Shown: positions 25,029 through 34,027 of the stretch, in pieces
Layout: every line of letters begins with the position of its first letter
Position numbering within the stretch: the first letter of the stretch is position 1
NCBI RefSeq assembly: GCF_000745345.1
Contig: NZ_JQNR01000002.1
Location: 62,001-126,000 of the forward strand
Reading direction: 5' to 3'
Length of the DNA stretch: 64,000 nt
From: Actinacidiphila yeochonensis CN732
GTDB lineage: Bacteria > Actinomycetota > Actinomycetes > Streptomycetales > Streptomycetaceae
The notes under the pieces: model-generated
What the model was told of the DNA's origin: nothing
The model's database searches: none
What the model saw: the letters and a program-made list of their open reading frames with translations, nothing else
Position numbers and translations under genes: made by a program

Positions 25029-27610
25029 GCACCTCGACCAAGGCGGCCAAGAAGTCCGTCTCCCGATTCGGCCGGCTGCTGGGCCTGGGCGCCGAGCGGA
25101 TGATGCGCGAGCCGCAGCTCGTGGCGATCGCCGACGGCCTGGTCGTCACCGACACCGCCGCGGAGGCGTGGTTCACCCTCTCCGGCGCCAACACGGACTT
25201 GATGCCCGAGGAGCGCCAGGACATCGAGCAGGACGCGGCCGCGCTCGCCCTGGCGAAGGTGCTGCCCGGCTACGACTGCCACCTGAAGATCGTGTGGTCG
25301 CGCCTGGACGGCGAGGTCTACCGCGAGGAGGCCCGGCAGATCTTCTCCGCCGGCGACGTCGAGGCGGTCGCGGACATGTGGGCCGCCCGCCTGGACGACC
25401 TCGAACTGCCCCAGCGGCACCTGCTGTTGGGCATACGCATCGCCGAGCGGGACTCGGCGACCAACGCCACCGTGAAGAACAGCGTCTCCGGCGCGCTCGG
25501 CGTCGCCCACACCGGCCTCGACGAGAGCGAGCTCGCCCACCTCGACGGTCTGGCACGCCGGATGGAACGCCGCCTGGAGGCCACCCCGTGGCGGGCGCGG
25601 ATCGCGCCCGCCGAACTGCTGGCCTGGGCCGTGTCCCGCGAGTCCTTCCGGCCGCAGCCCGCCCCGCCCCACCTGCCGACCGTCACCGGCGCGGCCCTGG
25701 TGCGCCTGACGCAGTCCAAGGCCATCCCGCACGCCGACCACCTTCGGCTGATGGACTCCCGCGGGCAGACCGCGGCCTGGGTGAGCATCCTGGCGATGCC
25801 GGCCTTCCCCGAGGAACTGATCACCCCGGGCGAGCAGGAGTGGCTGCGCTGCCTCAGCGAGATCCGCTACCAGCACCCGGTCACCGGAGACGACCCGCTG
25901 GTGTGCCCGGAGGCCTCGATCCGCTTCACGGTCTGGCGCAAGGGCGCCGCGATCAAGGCCGTCGACAAGCAGCGCCAACTCGCCAAGGAACAGCGCAAGT
26001 CCGCGGCCGAGGGCAGCGCGGGGGAGACCTTCGCCGAGACGGAGGAGACCGAGGCCGTCATGGAGGACCTGCGCCGGCAGATGTCCCGCGACGGCATGAC
26101 CCTCCTGGAGGACCACCCGCGGATCATCGTCTCCTCCACCGAGTCCCTGGAGGACCTGCGCGCCCGCTGCGACGGCGTCATCTCCCACTACGCGGGCCTG
26201 AGCATCGACGTGACCGTCGCCTCCGAGGAACAGCGCGAGCTGTGGCTGGAGGCCCAGATCGGCGACATGCTGCGCGTCGCCGACCTCGGACACATCCGCA
26301 CCACCGACGCGCTCGCGGCCTCCATGTTCTGGGGCGGGTCCGAGTCCGGCGACGACGAAGGCCCGATCGCCGGGCTCCTGACCGGCACCACCCCGGGCGT
26401 CTGCCGGATCGACATCACCGCCGGCTCGGCCAGGGGCGACGCCACAACCACCGCATTCGTCGGCAGGTCGGGCCGCGGCAAGACCACCAGCATGATGCTG
26501 GCCACCCTGATCGCGGGATTGAAGGGCGCCTTCTCCCTGATGCTCGGCTTCAAGGGGGACGAGGGCGGCCTGATCAAGGCCGGCGAATACCTCGGCCTGG
26601 ACTCCCATCACGTCACCTGCGGTGTCGACACCCCCGCCGTCGCAGACGTCTTCCGCCTGCTGCCCAAGGGCGACGCGGCCCTGCAGGTCGTCTCCCAGCT
26701 CCTGATCATCCTGCCCGAGCGGATGCGGGACGCCGGCGTGGAGACCCACCTGCTGCGCGCCGCGAACACCATCGCGGCGCACGAAGACGCCGCCACCTGG
26801 CGCGTCATCGAGTACCTGCAGGCCAGCGGCGATCCCCTGGCCGTCGAGGCCGGCGACGCCCTCTCCGAGCTCTCCCGTACCCAGCTCGGGGCGCCGCTGC
26901 TGGGCACCCCGAAGGCCGGCGCGTCCCCGCTGCGCCCGGAGCCGGGCCTGTGGCTGGTGCAGGTGCCCGGACTGACGATGCCGCAGGCCGGCACCCGCCC
27001 GGCCGACATGACCATGACCGAGCGGGTGTCCCTGGCGCTCATGCGCGGCCTGATCGCATACGCGCTCAGCACGTCGGCCCGCGCTGACCTGCGCAACCTG
27101 CCCAAGGTCGTGGCGATCCCGGAGGTGCACGTCCTCACCGGCACCGACGACGGCCGCCGCTTCCTGGACTACATCGCCCGTACCGGGCGCGCCCTGGACA
27201 CCTCCCTGGCCATCGACACCCAGGACCCCAAGAGCCTCATGGGCCTGGACGGTGTCCTGGAAGCGATCACCACGGTGTGCGCGTTCGAGCAGTCCACGAA
27301 GGCCCAGCAGGACGCCATGGCCGAACTGCTGCGCCTGCCGCTGTCCGACAGCACCCGGGCTCTCCTGCACGGCGTGGGCAAGGACGCCCACGGCGACATC
27401 CGGCACGGGCACTGCATCGTGCGCGACCGCCGCGACCGCGTCGCCACGATGCAGTGGGACATGCCCTCGCTCGAACTGCGCGACGCGCTGTCCACCAACC
27501 CCAAGGACCAGGCCGCCGCCCACGAAGCGGCCCTCAAGGACGCCGAGTCGGTCGAGGAGTTCGCGGACTCTGTCCACACCCCGCCGCAGGAAGGGTCGGA
27601 AGCCGCATGA
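25025..27610 (+). CDS. VirB4/TcpF-like conjugation ATPase
   Basis: 861 residues. N-terminal half (1-450) is the VirB4-type membrane-associated domain; the C-terminal motor begins near residue 460 with AFVGRSGRGKTTSMML (Walker A intact) and has KVVAIPEVHVL as Walker B, then DTSLAIDTQDPKSL and TTVCAFEQ, the usual VirB4/TraC late motifs. It powers assembly of the transfer apparatus. AAGGAG precedes the ATG. It overlaps both neighbours. It is the one canonical ATPase of the operon, in contrast to the two upstream P-loop relics. Confidence 0.87.
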   Translation: MSTSTKAAKKSVSRFGRLLGLGAERMMREPQLVAIADGLVVTDTAAEAWFTLSGANTDLMPEERQDIEQDAAALALAKVLPGYDCHLKIVWSRLDGEVYREEARQIFSAGDVEAVADMWAARLDDLELPQRHLLLGIRIAERDSATNATVKNSVSGALGVAHTGLDESELAHLDGLARRMERRLEATPWRARIAPAELLAWAVSRESFRPQPAPPHLPTVTGAALVRLTQSKAIPHADHLRLMDSRGQTAAWVSILAMPAFPEELITPGEQEWLRCLSEIRYQHPVTGDDPLVCPEASIRFTVWRKGAAIKAVDKQRQLAKEQRKSAAEGSAGETFAETEETEAVMEDLRRQMSRDGMTLLEDHPRIIVSSTESLEDLRARCDGVISHYAGLSIDVTVASEEQRELWLEAQIGDMLRVADLGHIRTTDALAASMFWGGSESGDDEGPIAGLLTGTTPGVCRIDITAGSARGDATTTAFVGRSGRGKTTSMMLATLIAGLKGAFSLMLGFKGDEGGLIKAGEYLGLDSHHVTCGVDTPAVADVFRLLPKGDAALQVVSQLLIILPERMRDAGVETHLLRAANTIAAHEDAATWRVIEYLQASGDPLAVEAGDALSELSRTQLGAPLLGTPKAGASPLRPEPGLWLVQVPGLTMPQAGTRPADMTMTERVSLALMRGLIAYALSTSARADLRNLPKVVAIPEVHVLTGTDDGRRFLDYIARTGRALDTSLAIDTQDPKSLMGLDGVLEAITTVCAFEQSTKAQQDAMAELLRLPLSDSTRALLHGVGKDAHGDIRHGHCIVRDRRDRVATMQWDMPSLELRDALSTNPKDQAAAHEAALKDAESVEEFADSVHTPPQEGSEAA

Positions 27611-27840
27611 CCACCCCCATCCGCCGCAGCGGGCCGGCCGGCGCCGCCTGCACCCTTCCGGGAGGCCCCGTGATCCCCACGCTCACCGCGCGAACCGACC
27701 AGACCCGCCGCGGCGTGCCGGGCCGGCTGCGCCGCCTGCGCGCGGCCTACCGCGACGCCGCGCTCGACAACGCCCGCGCCTTCCACGAGGCCACCGGCCT
27801 GCCCGCCGGCGCCCCGACACCGAAGGGGACCGCACGATGA
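27607..27840 (+). CDS. Small basic protein of the transfer operon
   Basis: 77 residues, start and stop both overlapping its neighbours by four bases (ATGA), which supports translation. It is Arg/Ala-rich, with RRLRAAYRDAALDNARAFHEATG as a likely amphipathic helix (about 42-65). There is no membrane segment or known motif. Conserved position between VirB4- and VirB6-like genes would suggest a small accessory or assembly factor; I do not recognise the family. Confidence 0.55.
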   Translation: MTTPIRRSGPAGAACTLPGGPVIPTLTARTDQTRRGVPGRLRRLRAAYRDAALDNARAFHEATGLPAGAPTPKGTAR

Positions 27841-29966
27841 GCCCCCTGCTGCGCCGGCCCGGCGAAGCCCTCAGCCCGCGGCCCGCTCCCCGCACCGTCC
27901 TGCGCCACAGCGCCGCGCACGGGATGTCCCGGGCGCGAGCCGCAGCCGGCCGGGCCCGCTACCTGCTGCTCAGGCTGTGGCTGTCGATGCCCCGGCTGCG
28001 GATGCTGCTCGCACCCACCGCCGGGATCCTGGCCACCCTCGCGGTGTTCGCGCCGTCCGCGGCGGCCGACGGCTCCGACGACTACAAGCCCGGCGGCATC
28101 GGCGACATGATGCCCAGCCCCTTCAAGCCGCCGGGCCAGGGCACCCTGTTCGAGTCCTACAGCCCCGAGGTGTACCAGCTCGACAAGCAGCTCTCCGACG
28201 ACCTGACCGGCGGCGACCTGATCGACGGCTGGCTGCACGGGTTCGGGAACATGCTCATGCAGGTGTTGACGTTGGTGGGTCGCGCCACCGTCGTCATCGT
28301 CGGCTGGTGCTTCAACGTCGTCGAGCTGCCCGGCATCGAGCCCGCGATCTCCAAGGCGATCGGCGCGGCGGCCGGACCGATGATGCAGATCTTCCTGCCC
28401 TGCGCCGTCGCGGTCGGCGGGTTCATCGCCTGGGCCAAGCGCTCGGAGAGCTCCCCGCTCGGGCAGCTCGCCTGGGTGGCCGCGTCCGCGGCGATCGCCA
28501 CGACCTTCCTCGTCGCCCCGGCGACCTGGGTCAAGGGGGTCGACAACGGGCGTCAGTTGGGCGCCAGCGTCGCGATGACCACCATCGGTGCCGGCCTGTC
28601 CGGCAGCGACGACGCGGCCATGCCGTTCAAGACGCCCGAGCCGAAGTGGAGCAGCAACCAGAAGGACAACACCGTCCGGCGCGCGGGCGACGCCGTGTGG
28701 AGGACGTACGTGGCGACGCCGTGGTGCATCGCGGATCTTGGTTCGGTCGCTGCCTGCCAGCGCTGGGGCGACGACGTCGTCAAGCTCGGCACCGACATGG
28801 ACGCCCGCGAGGACTTCCTGGCCAAGACCCTCAACACCGAGACGGTCGGCAAGGAGGCCGTGAAGTGGCGCCAGGGCCATACTCCGGGCGGCCGGATCGG
28901 CGTCCTGATCGCCGGCATCATCTCCTGCGTCATCTTCGCGGCCCTGGCGATCACGATGGCGTTCACCACGTTGGCGTCCCTCATCGGCGCGCTGATGCTC
29001 CTCGTGTGCGGAGTCGCGTTCGCGACGCTCTGGTGCATCCCCGGCAAGCCGAGGCAGTGGGGGGTCCAGTGGTTCGAGATGCTCCTGGGCCTGGTCATGG
29101 TGTCCTTCACCGCGACGATGCTGCTCGGCTCGGTGATGGTCGTCTCGGTGGCGATGATGTCGCTCCTGCCGACCTATGGCTGGCTCATGGTCTCCGCGCT
29201 GAACATCTGCGCGGCCGCCATGGCCTTCAAGGTCAAGGGCCGCCTGGACGGAATCGTCTCGGCCGGCGGCGCGCAGATGGCAGGCCGCGGCGTCCTGAGC
29301 ACCATCGGCCGCATGGCCAGCGCCCGCCGCCTGCACCGCGCGGTGGCCGGCCGCCGCCGCGGCGGCTTCGGCGACATGGACCGCCACCCCGCCCCCGACT
29401 CCGGGCGCGGACGCGGCGGCAACTCCCCCAGCACGTCGAGCGGTTCCGGCTCCAGCGGATCGGACGACGGCAGTCCGGTGCGCAGCCGTCCGACCCGCAC
29501 CTTCCCGCCTCCGGCCAGCTACCCGCCGCCCGGCCTGCCGTCGGCCGGCACCAGCCGGCCGCCCTCCACCGGCCCCGGCGGACCGACCGGCCCGGCCGGA
29601 ACCGGCCCTTCGGGACGCCGCGGACGGCCCACCAGCGGTCCACGCCCCGGCCCCAGGCGCGCCGGCCGCGGGCCCGGCCGCCCCGGCTCGCCCACCACGG
29701 CCGGCGGATACACGGTGCGGCCCGGAGCACCCCGCCGCACCGGAGTGCCCGACGCCAGCCGCCGCACCGAACCCCGCGTGGTTCAGGGCACGGTCATCAA
29801 CCGGGGTGCCCAGGGCGACGGTTCACGCTTCCGCTCCTACCCGCCGCCGCCCTCGGCGCCGGCCCGCCCCAGCCGCACGCCCGGCCAGGTCCCGCCCCGC
29901 ACCGCGGGTCCGACCTCGTCCGGCACCCGGCCCGGACCGCCGTCCCTGCCCCGCGGCTCCTCCTGA
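27837..29966 (+). CDS. VirB6/TrbL-like multi-pass conjugation membrane protein
   Basis: 709 residues. Residues 1-75 hold a basic stretch and a signal-like hydrophobic segment (LLAPTAGILATLAVFAPSAAA). About seven further membrane segments follow between 125 and 460, including VLTLVGRATVVIVGWCFN, IFLPCAVAVGGFIAW, GVLIAGIISCVIFAALAI and MLLGSVMVVSVAMMSLL. The last 230 residues are Pro/Gly/Ser/Arg-rich and disordered. This layout matches VirB6/TrbL-type channel proteins, with a long cytoplasmic or external tail as in Gram-positive systems. It is the last gene of the overlapping run and is followed by a hairpin. Confidence 0.75.
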   Translation: MSPLLRRPGEALSPRPAPRTVLRHSAAHGMSRARAAAGRARYLLLRLWLSMPRLRMLLAPTAGILATLAVFAPSAAADGSDDYKPGGIGDMMPSPFKPPGQGTLFESYSPEVYQLDKQLSDDLTGGDLIDGWLHGFGNMLMQVLTLVGRATVVIVGWCFNVVELPGIEPAISKAIGAAAGPMMQIFLPCAVAVGGFIAWAKRSESSPLGQLAWVAASAAIATTFLVAPATWVKGVDNGRQLGASVAMTTIGAGLSGSDDAAMPFKTPEPKWSSNQKDNTVRRAGDAVWRTYVATPWCIADLGSVAACQRWGDDVVKLGTDMDAREDFLAKTLNTETVGKEAVKWRQGHTPGGRIGVLIAGIISCVIFAALAITMAFTTLASLIGALMLLVCGVAFATLWCIPGKPRQWGVQWFEMLLGLVMVSFTATMLLGSVMVVSVAMMSLLPTYGWLMVSALNICAAAMAFKVKGRLDGIVSAGGAQMAGRGVLSTIGRMASARRLHRAVAGRRRGGFGDMDRHPAPDSGRGRGGNSPSTSSGSGSSGSDDGSPVRSRPTRTFPPPASYPPPGLPSAGTSRPPSTGPGGPTGPAGTGPSGRRGRPTSGPRPGPRRAGRGPGRPGSPTTAGGYTVRPGAPRRTGVPDASRRTEPRVVQGTVINRGAQGDGSRFRSYPPPPSAPARPSRTPGQVPPRTAGPTSSGTRPGPPSLPRGSS

Positions 29967-30020
29967 CCCCGCGGGCCTGACCGGCCCGAACCCAGCCCGC
30001 CACCACCACCCGAGAGCCCC

Positions 30021-30052
30021 GGCGGTCCGGCCGCCCCCGCGGCCGGACCGCC
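30021..30052 (+). terminator. Hairpin after the VirB6-like gene
   Basis: Perfect 14-bp GC stem GGCGGTCCGGCCGC / GCGGCCGGACCGCC around CCCC, 55 bp after the stop. No T-run; it may terminate or attenuate transcription into the next genes. Confidence 0.65.
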
Positions 30053-30104
30053 CCGGGCCATCTCGCCATGCCGCCATGCCCTCCGTCCGAGACCGGGAGC
30101 CACC

Positions 30105-30922
30105 GTGCACCACGACACCGACCCCGCCGACGAGCACGCCTCCACCAACAAGACCCGCGCGCCCGTCCCGCAGACCGCCGCCGAATGGCGCGAAGCCCTG
30201 CGCCGTGAAGAACTGCCCCCCGAACTGGCCGAACTGCCGCGCCGCCAGCGCCGCCGGGCACGCAAGCACTGGCGCTCCGCGCGCCGTGACGCCCGCACCG
30301 AATGGATACGCGCCGAACGCCGCAAGACCCCCACCCCCCTGGTCGTGCCGATCCTCGCCCTGATCGTCGCCGGCGTTGTCGCCGGTGCCGCCTGGCTGAT
30401 GCCCGACCACCACGCCACCAGCACCCCGCAGGCCCGCCACACCGCCACCCCGCCTCGCAGGCCCCCGGACCCGCCGGCGAGGACCCGGCCGTCGACGCGT
30501 CCCCCAGCCCGACACCGACCCCCACCACCCCCGATCAGGTCGCCAAGGCCTTCGTCACCGCATACACGACCCGCTTCCCGCTGAAGGACCAGGACCACGA
30601 CGCCGCCGTCGAGCGGGCGGCGCCGTACGCCTCCACCCCGCTGGTCGCCAACCTCAAGAAGCACGACGACAAGGACTTCAACCAGCTCGTCGCCGCTCAA
30701 GCCGTCTCGGCCAAGCCCACCGAGGTCACCATCGGCCAGCCCAGCGACAAGCAGCGGCCGGCCGTGGACACCTCGATCCGGGTGTGGCGGCAGGCGGACA
30801 TCACCATCGCCGTCACCGGCACCGACGACTACACCTACACCCGCCACCTGACCGTCGAGGTCACCCGGGCCGACGCCGCCAGCCCCTGGATGGTCACCCG
30901 AGTCCTGGGCATCCAGGAGTAG
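30105..30922 (+). CDS. VirB8/NTF2-like transfer protein, split by a frameshift
   Basis: Two frames make one protein of about 272 residues. The first (from GTG 30105) has a charged N-terminus, a membrane helix PILALIVAGVVAGAAWL, and reaches ...ARHTATP. At the C4 run 30448-30451 the sense moves to the -1 frame and continues with PGPAGEDPAVDASPSPTP, DQVAKAFVTAYTTRFPLKD and the remainder to 30922. A fifth C would restore one frame. The outside part looks like an NTF2-like domain, as in TcpC/VirB8-type and related conjugation proteins. It is followed two bases later by the hydrolase gene. Either the sequence has an error or the gene is inactivated. Confidence 0.6.
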
Positions 30923-30924
30923 CC

Positions 30925-32130
30925 GTGGACGAACGTGACATCGTCCGGGGCGCCCTGCAGGCCACCGGCATCGTCAAGAAGGGACTGCAGCTCAAGGTCG
31001 GCGCGATCGCCGCCGTGGTCTTCGTCGTGGCCCTGCTGTTCATGGGCATGCTCTTCCCCGGCGGCCCGGCCGAGGCCGCATCCTGCCAGGACACCGGTGC
31101 CGGAACCTCCGACGCGTCCGCCGAATCGGGCGCCTCCAGCGGCCAGGCCACCGGCACCCTGCACCAGCAGCAGATCAGCTACGCCAAGACCATCGACTCC
31201 GTCGCGAAGAAGTACAAGCTGCCCGGCCGTGCCACCCTGATCGCGCTGATGACCGCGATGCAGGAGAGCACCCTGCAAAACCTCGACCACGGACACCTCG
31301 ACAGCGTGGGCCTGTTCCAGCAGCGCCCCTCGATGGGGTGGGGCACCAAGGCGCAGATCACCGACCCCACGACCGGCCCGGAGTTCGCGGCCACCTCGTT
31401 TTTCGAAGGACGCGGCGGCAACCGAGGCCTCGTCGACGTCAAGAACTGGCAGACCCTGCCTCTGGGCACCGCCGCCCAGAAGGTCCAGAACTCTGCTTAC
31501 CCCAGCCTGTACGCCGGCCAGGAGAGCGTGATGCGCGCGCTGGCCAAGGAGGCCGGCATCGACGTCGACCGGCCCGGCAGCGCCGGCACCCCCACCGATG
31601 CCTCCACCGGCGGCGCCGCCAGCGCGGCCCCGATCACCAGCCAGAACAACGGCTGCCCCGACACCAGCCAGACCGGCGCGGGCGGCGGGGCCAGCAGCGG
31701 CACGTTCACCGACGGCAAGGAGACCTGGACCCTGCACAACCCGCGCTCGGTCGCCGAGGCCATCCAGTGGGCCAAGGACCACGCTGGCGCCAACTCCACG
31801 GCCAACTGGTACCAGCGCTGCCTGGCGTTCACCGCGAACGTGTACGGCTGGTCCTTCTCCGGCGTCAACTACGCGATCGACCACTACAAGGTCGTCCCCG
31901 CCTCCATGCGGCACGACGGCGACCGGCATCCGCCGCCGGGCGCGTTGATGTACTGGGACACCGGGCACCGGGCGGGCCACATCGCCGTCTACCTGGGCGG
32001 CGGCAAGATCGCCAGCAACGACATCCTGCGGCCGGGCTACATCGACGTCGTCGACGCCGGGCTCATCGAGAGCAAGTGGGGTGCGAAGTACATCGGCTGG
32101 ACCCCGCCGGACTTCCCGAAGGCCGGGTGA
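30925..32130 (+). CDS. Conjugation peptidoglycan hydrolase (lytic transglycosylase-like plus CHAP/NlpC-like)
   Basis: 401 residues from a GTG two bases after the previous stop. A membrane anchor (about 28-48, AIAAVVFVVALLFMGMLF) is followed by a transglycosylase/soluble-lysozyme-like domain (about 80-195) with ALMTAMQESTLQNLDHG, where Glu is the likely catalytic residue, and VGLFQQRPSMGWG. A Gly/Ser linker precedes a CHAP/NlpC-like amidase domain (about 265-395) with Cys in WYQRCLAFTANVYG and His in RAGHIAVYLGGG. Such bifunctional enzymes (VirB1/TcpG/TcpI-like) open the cell wall for the transfer channel. It ends the transfer region. Confidence 0.85.
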   Translation: MDERDIVRGALQATGIVKKGLQLKVGAIAAVVFVVALLFMGMLFPGGPAEAASCQDTGAGTSDASAESGASSGQATGTLHQQQISYAKTIDSVAKKYKLPGRATLIALMTAMQESTLQNLDHGHLDSVGLFQQRPSMGWGTKAQITDPTTGPEFAATSFFEGRGGNRGLVDVKNWQTLPLGTAAQKVQNSAYPSLYAGQESVMRALAKEAGIDVDRPGSAGTPTDASTGGAASAAPITSQNNGCPDTSQTGAGGGASSGTFTDGKETWTLHNPRSVAEAIQWAKDHAGANSTANWYQRCLAFTANVYGWSFSGVNYAIDHYKVVPASMRHDGDRHPPPGALMYWDTGHRAGHIAVYLGGGKIASNDILRPGYIDVVDAGLIESKWGAKYIGWTPPDFPKAG

Positions 32131-32149
32131 AACCGGCGCGGGGTGAGGG

Positions 32150-32483
32150 TCAAGGGGACGTCGGCGGCGCAGCGGCATCCGCGCCGCCGGCCCTCTGGCC
32201 GTGCTGCTCCAGCAACTGCACGAGCCGGGACGCCGTAGCGATCGCCTCGCCCATCTCCGCGGAGGCGGGGGGGCCGTTCCACCAGGGCGAGCAGCTGCCC
32301 GACCTGGCGCCGCCAGTCGGTCACCTGCTCGCTCGGACCGTCGTAGGGGAGTACCTCGCCCCGGCACGTGACCTGCTCGACGCGCTCTTCGACGTCGACG
32401 AGGAGTTCGGCTCGCCACACCAGTTCCGTCAGCTTCTGCAGCGCGTCGGCGCCGGGCGGGCCGGTCTCGGTGTCGCTGTTCAT
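32150..32483 (-). CDS. Small hypothetical protein with a one-base insertion
   Basis: Starts at 32483 with MNSDTETG and reads LTELVWRAELLVDVEERVEQ and VTDWRRQVGQLLALVERPP; after the seven-G run at 32267-32273 (C run on the coding strand) sense continues in another frame as ASAEMGEAIATASRLVQLLE and ends at 32150. Removing one base joins them into about 110 residues of Glu/Leu-rich helical protein. It faces the hydrolase gene tail to tail. The family is unknown; the coiled-coil character is the only structural hint. Confidence 0.5.
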
Positions 32484-32803
32484 GCCCCGATCGTAGGGCT
32501 GCCCGCGGGGCCGCCGCGGCCCTTTCCCCGCACACGCTCCAGCGCCCCGGCTGCCACATCTGCGGCGGCGCGCCGGCGAACTGTATCCACAGGCCGGACG
32601 CTCCAGGATCGCCGCACCCGAGAGGCAGACGGTCCAGCGTCCCCGCTGGCCGGCCGGACCTGCCCAGTGCTGCGGAGGCAGATGACGCTCATGGACCGGA
32701 TCCGTACGCGCCCTCCAGATTCCCACCCGCTGAACACCGGCGCGGACACGCTCACGGCGGCAGGCGCCACGCGTCCCGTCGCGCGGCGGGGGGCGGGATC
32801 ACC
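32484..32803. other. Intergenic region with regulatory motif
   Basis: A 320-bp gap between the divergent small gene and the MFS gene. It holds the motif at 32580 and no gene I can support. Confidence 0.6.
32580..32594 (+). promoter_or_regulatory. ACTGTATCCACAGGC motif upstream of the MFS-EgtD pair
   Basis: Copy of the seven-site motif, 209 bp before the MFS GTG. CGGCGA precedes it as in the other copies, and CAGGATCG follows. Confidence 0.6.
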
Positions 32804-34027
32804 GTGAGCGGACTGGGCACGACGACCTCTGCGCTGCCGGCGGGACATCCCGCAGTGACCTACCGGGACGTCCTGCGCGTGCGGTACCTGCTGCGCCTTC
32901 AAGTCGGCACACTCACAGGCCGCCTGCCCAACGGGATGGCCCCGCTGGCCATCCTGCTCAGCACCGCGCACCCGTACGGGTACGCGACGGCCAGCGGCCT
33001 CGCGTCCCTCTACCTGATCGCCAGCGCGATCGGCGGACCGCAGCTCGGACGCCTCGTCGACCGCCGGGGCCAGACCCTGCCCTTCACCCTCGGCGCCGCG
33101 GTGAGCAGCGCGGCCCTGGTCACCATCGTGGCCGGCCCCCAGCAGCAGGCCTTCACGGCCGTCGCCGTGCTGCTCGCCGGCGCGGCCAAACCACCACTGG
33201 AGTCAGGCCTGCGGTCGCTGATCAGCACCGGCCACCTCATGCCTTCACGCAGCCACGAACGGGTGGCCCTGGCCCTGGACGCGGCACTTCAGGAGCTGAT
33301 CTACATCGCGGGGCCGCTCCTGGTGGCCGTCATCGCGTGGAGCACGTCCGCGGCCGCAGCGATGGGCGCCACCGCCGCCGCCGGTGCGGCCGGCACGCTC
33401 CTGGTCGTCACCACGCCGCCCTCGCACGCCTGGCGGCCCGCTGCCGTCCGCCCGGCCGCCTGGCTCGGGCCGCTCAAGTCGCGGCCGCTGCAGGTCCTGT
33501 ACCTGTCCATGGTCTGCTACGGCATCCCGATCGGCGCGCTGACCCCGCTCGCCCTGGCCGCCGCCACAGAGCATCACCTGCCGGCGCTGTCCGGTGCGCT
33601 GCCCGCTGCACTGTCCGTCGGTGCCGTGCTCGGCGGGCTCCTCTACGGGGCGCGCTCATGGCCCGGCACGACAGCGGACCACCTGCTGGTCCTCGCCGCG
33701 GCCAGTACGGCTGGCTGGAGTGCGTACGCGCTCGCCAACAGCCCCGTCGCGCTGCTGTTCACCACGCTCATCCCCGGCCTGGTGATGGCCCCGCTGCTCG
33801 CGGCCGCCTTCGCAGCAACCAGCGCCCTGGCCCCCCGGGCTCTGATCACCGAAGCGCACGCCCTCCTCGTCGCCGCCCTCGACCTCGGATGCGCGGCGGG
33901 CACCGCGAGCGCGGCGGTCCTGCACGAAGTCCTCCTGCCGGCCGCGGCCGCCGCCGCAGCCCTCACCCTCGCCGCCGCCCGACACCACCCAGCGCTGACC
34001 GCCCCACCGAAGGAGTCACACTCGTGA
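32804..34027 (+). CDS. MFS exporter, coupled to EgtD-like methyltransferase
   Basis: 407 residues with about 12 hydrophobic segments. The loop GGPQLGRLVDRRGQTLP between segments 2 and 3 is the MFS signature, with the G-x-L-x-D-R-x-G pattern. It would export a small molecule by proton exchange. The stop overlaps the EgtD-like start (GTGA), so both are made together, suggesting that the transporter handles the product of the methyltransferase or a derivative. GTG start with a weak ribosome site. Very Ala-rich helices suggest a diverged exporter; substrate unknown. Confidence 0.8.
   Translation: MSGLGTTTSALPAGHPAVTYRDVLRVRYLLRLQVGTLTGRLPNGMAPLAILLSTAHPYGYATASGLASLYLIASAIGGPQLGRLVDRRGQTLPFTLGAAVSSAALVTIVAGPQQQAFTAVAVLLAGAAKPPLESGLRSLISTGHLMPSRSHERVALALDAALQELIYIAGPLLVAVIAWSTSAAAAMGATAAAGAAGTLLVVTTPPSHAWRPAAVRPAAWLGPLKSRPLQVLYLSMVCYGIPIGALTPLALAAATEHHLPALSGALPAALSVGAVLGGLLYGARSWPGTTADHLLVLAAASTAGWSAYALANSPVALLFTTLIPGLVMAPLLAAAFAATSALAPRALITEAHALLVAALDLGCAAGTASAAVLHEVLLPAAAAAAALTLAAARHHPALTAPPKESHS

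Noticed and set aside
24497..27577. Over 1000-codon minus-strand frame opposite the VirB4-like gene
   Set aside because: Antisense shadow; composition typical of reverse-complement codons.
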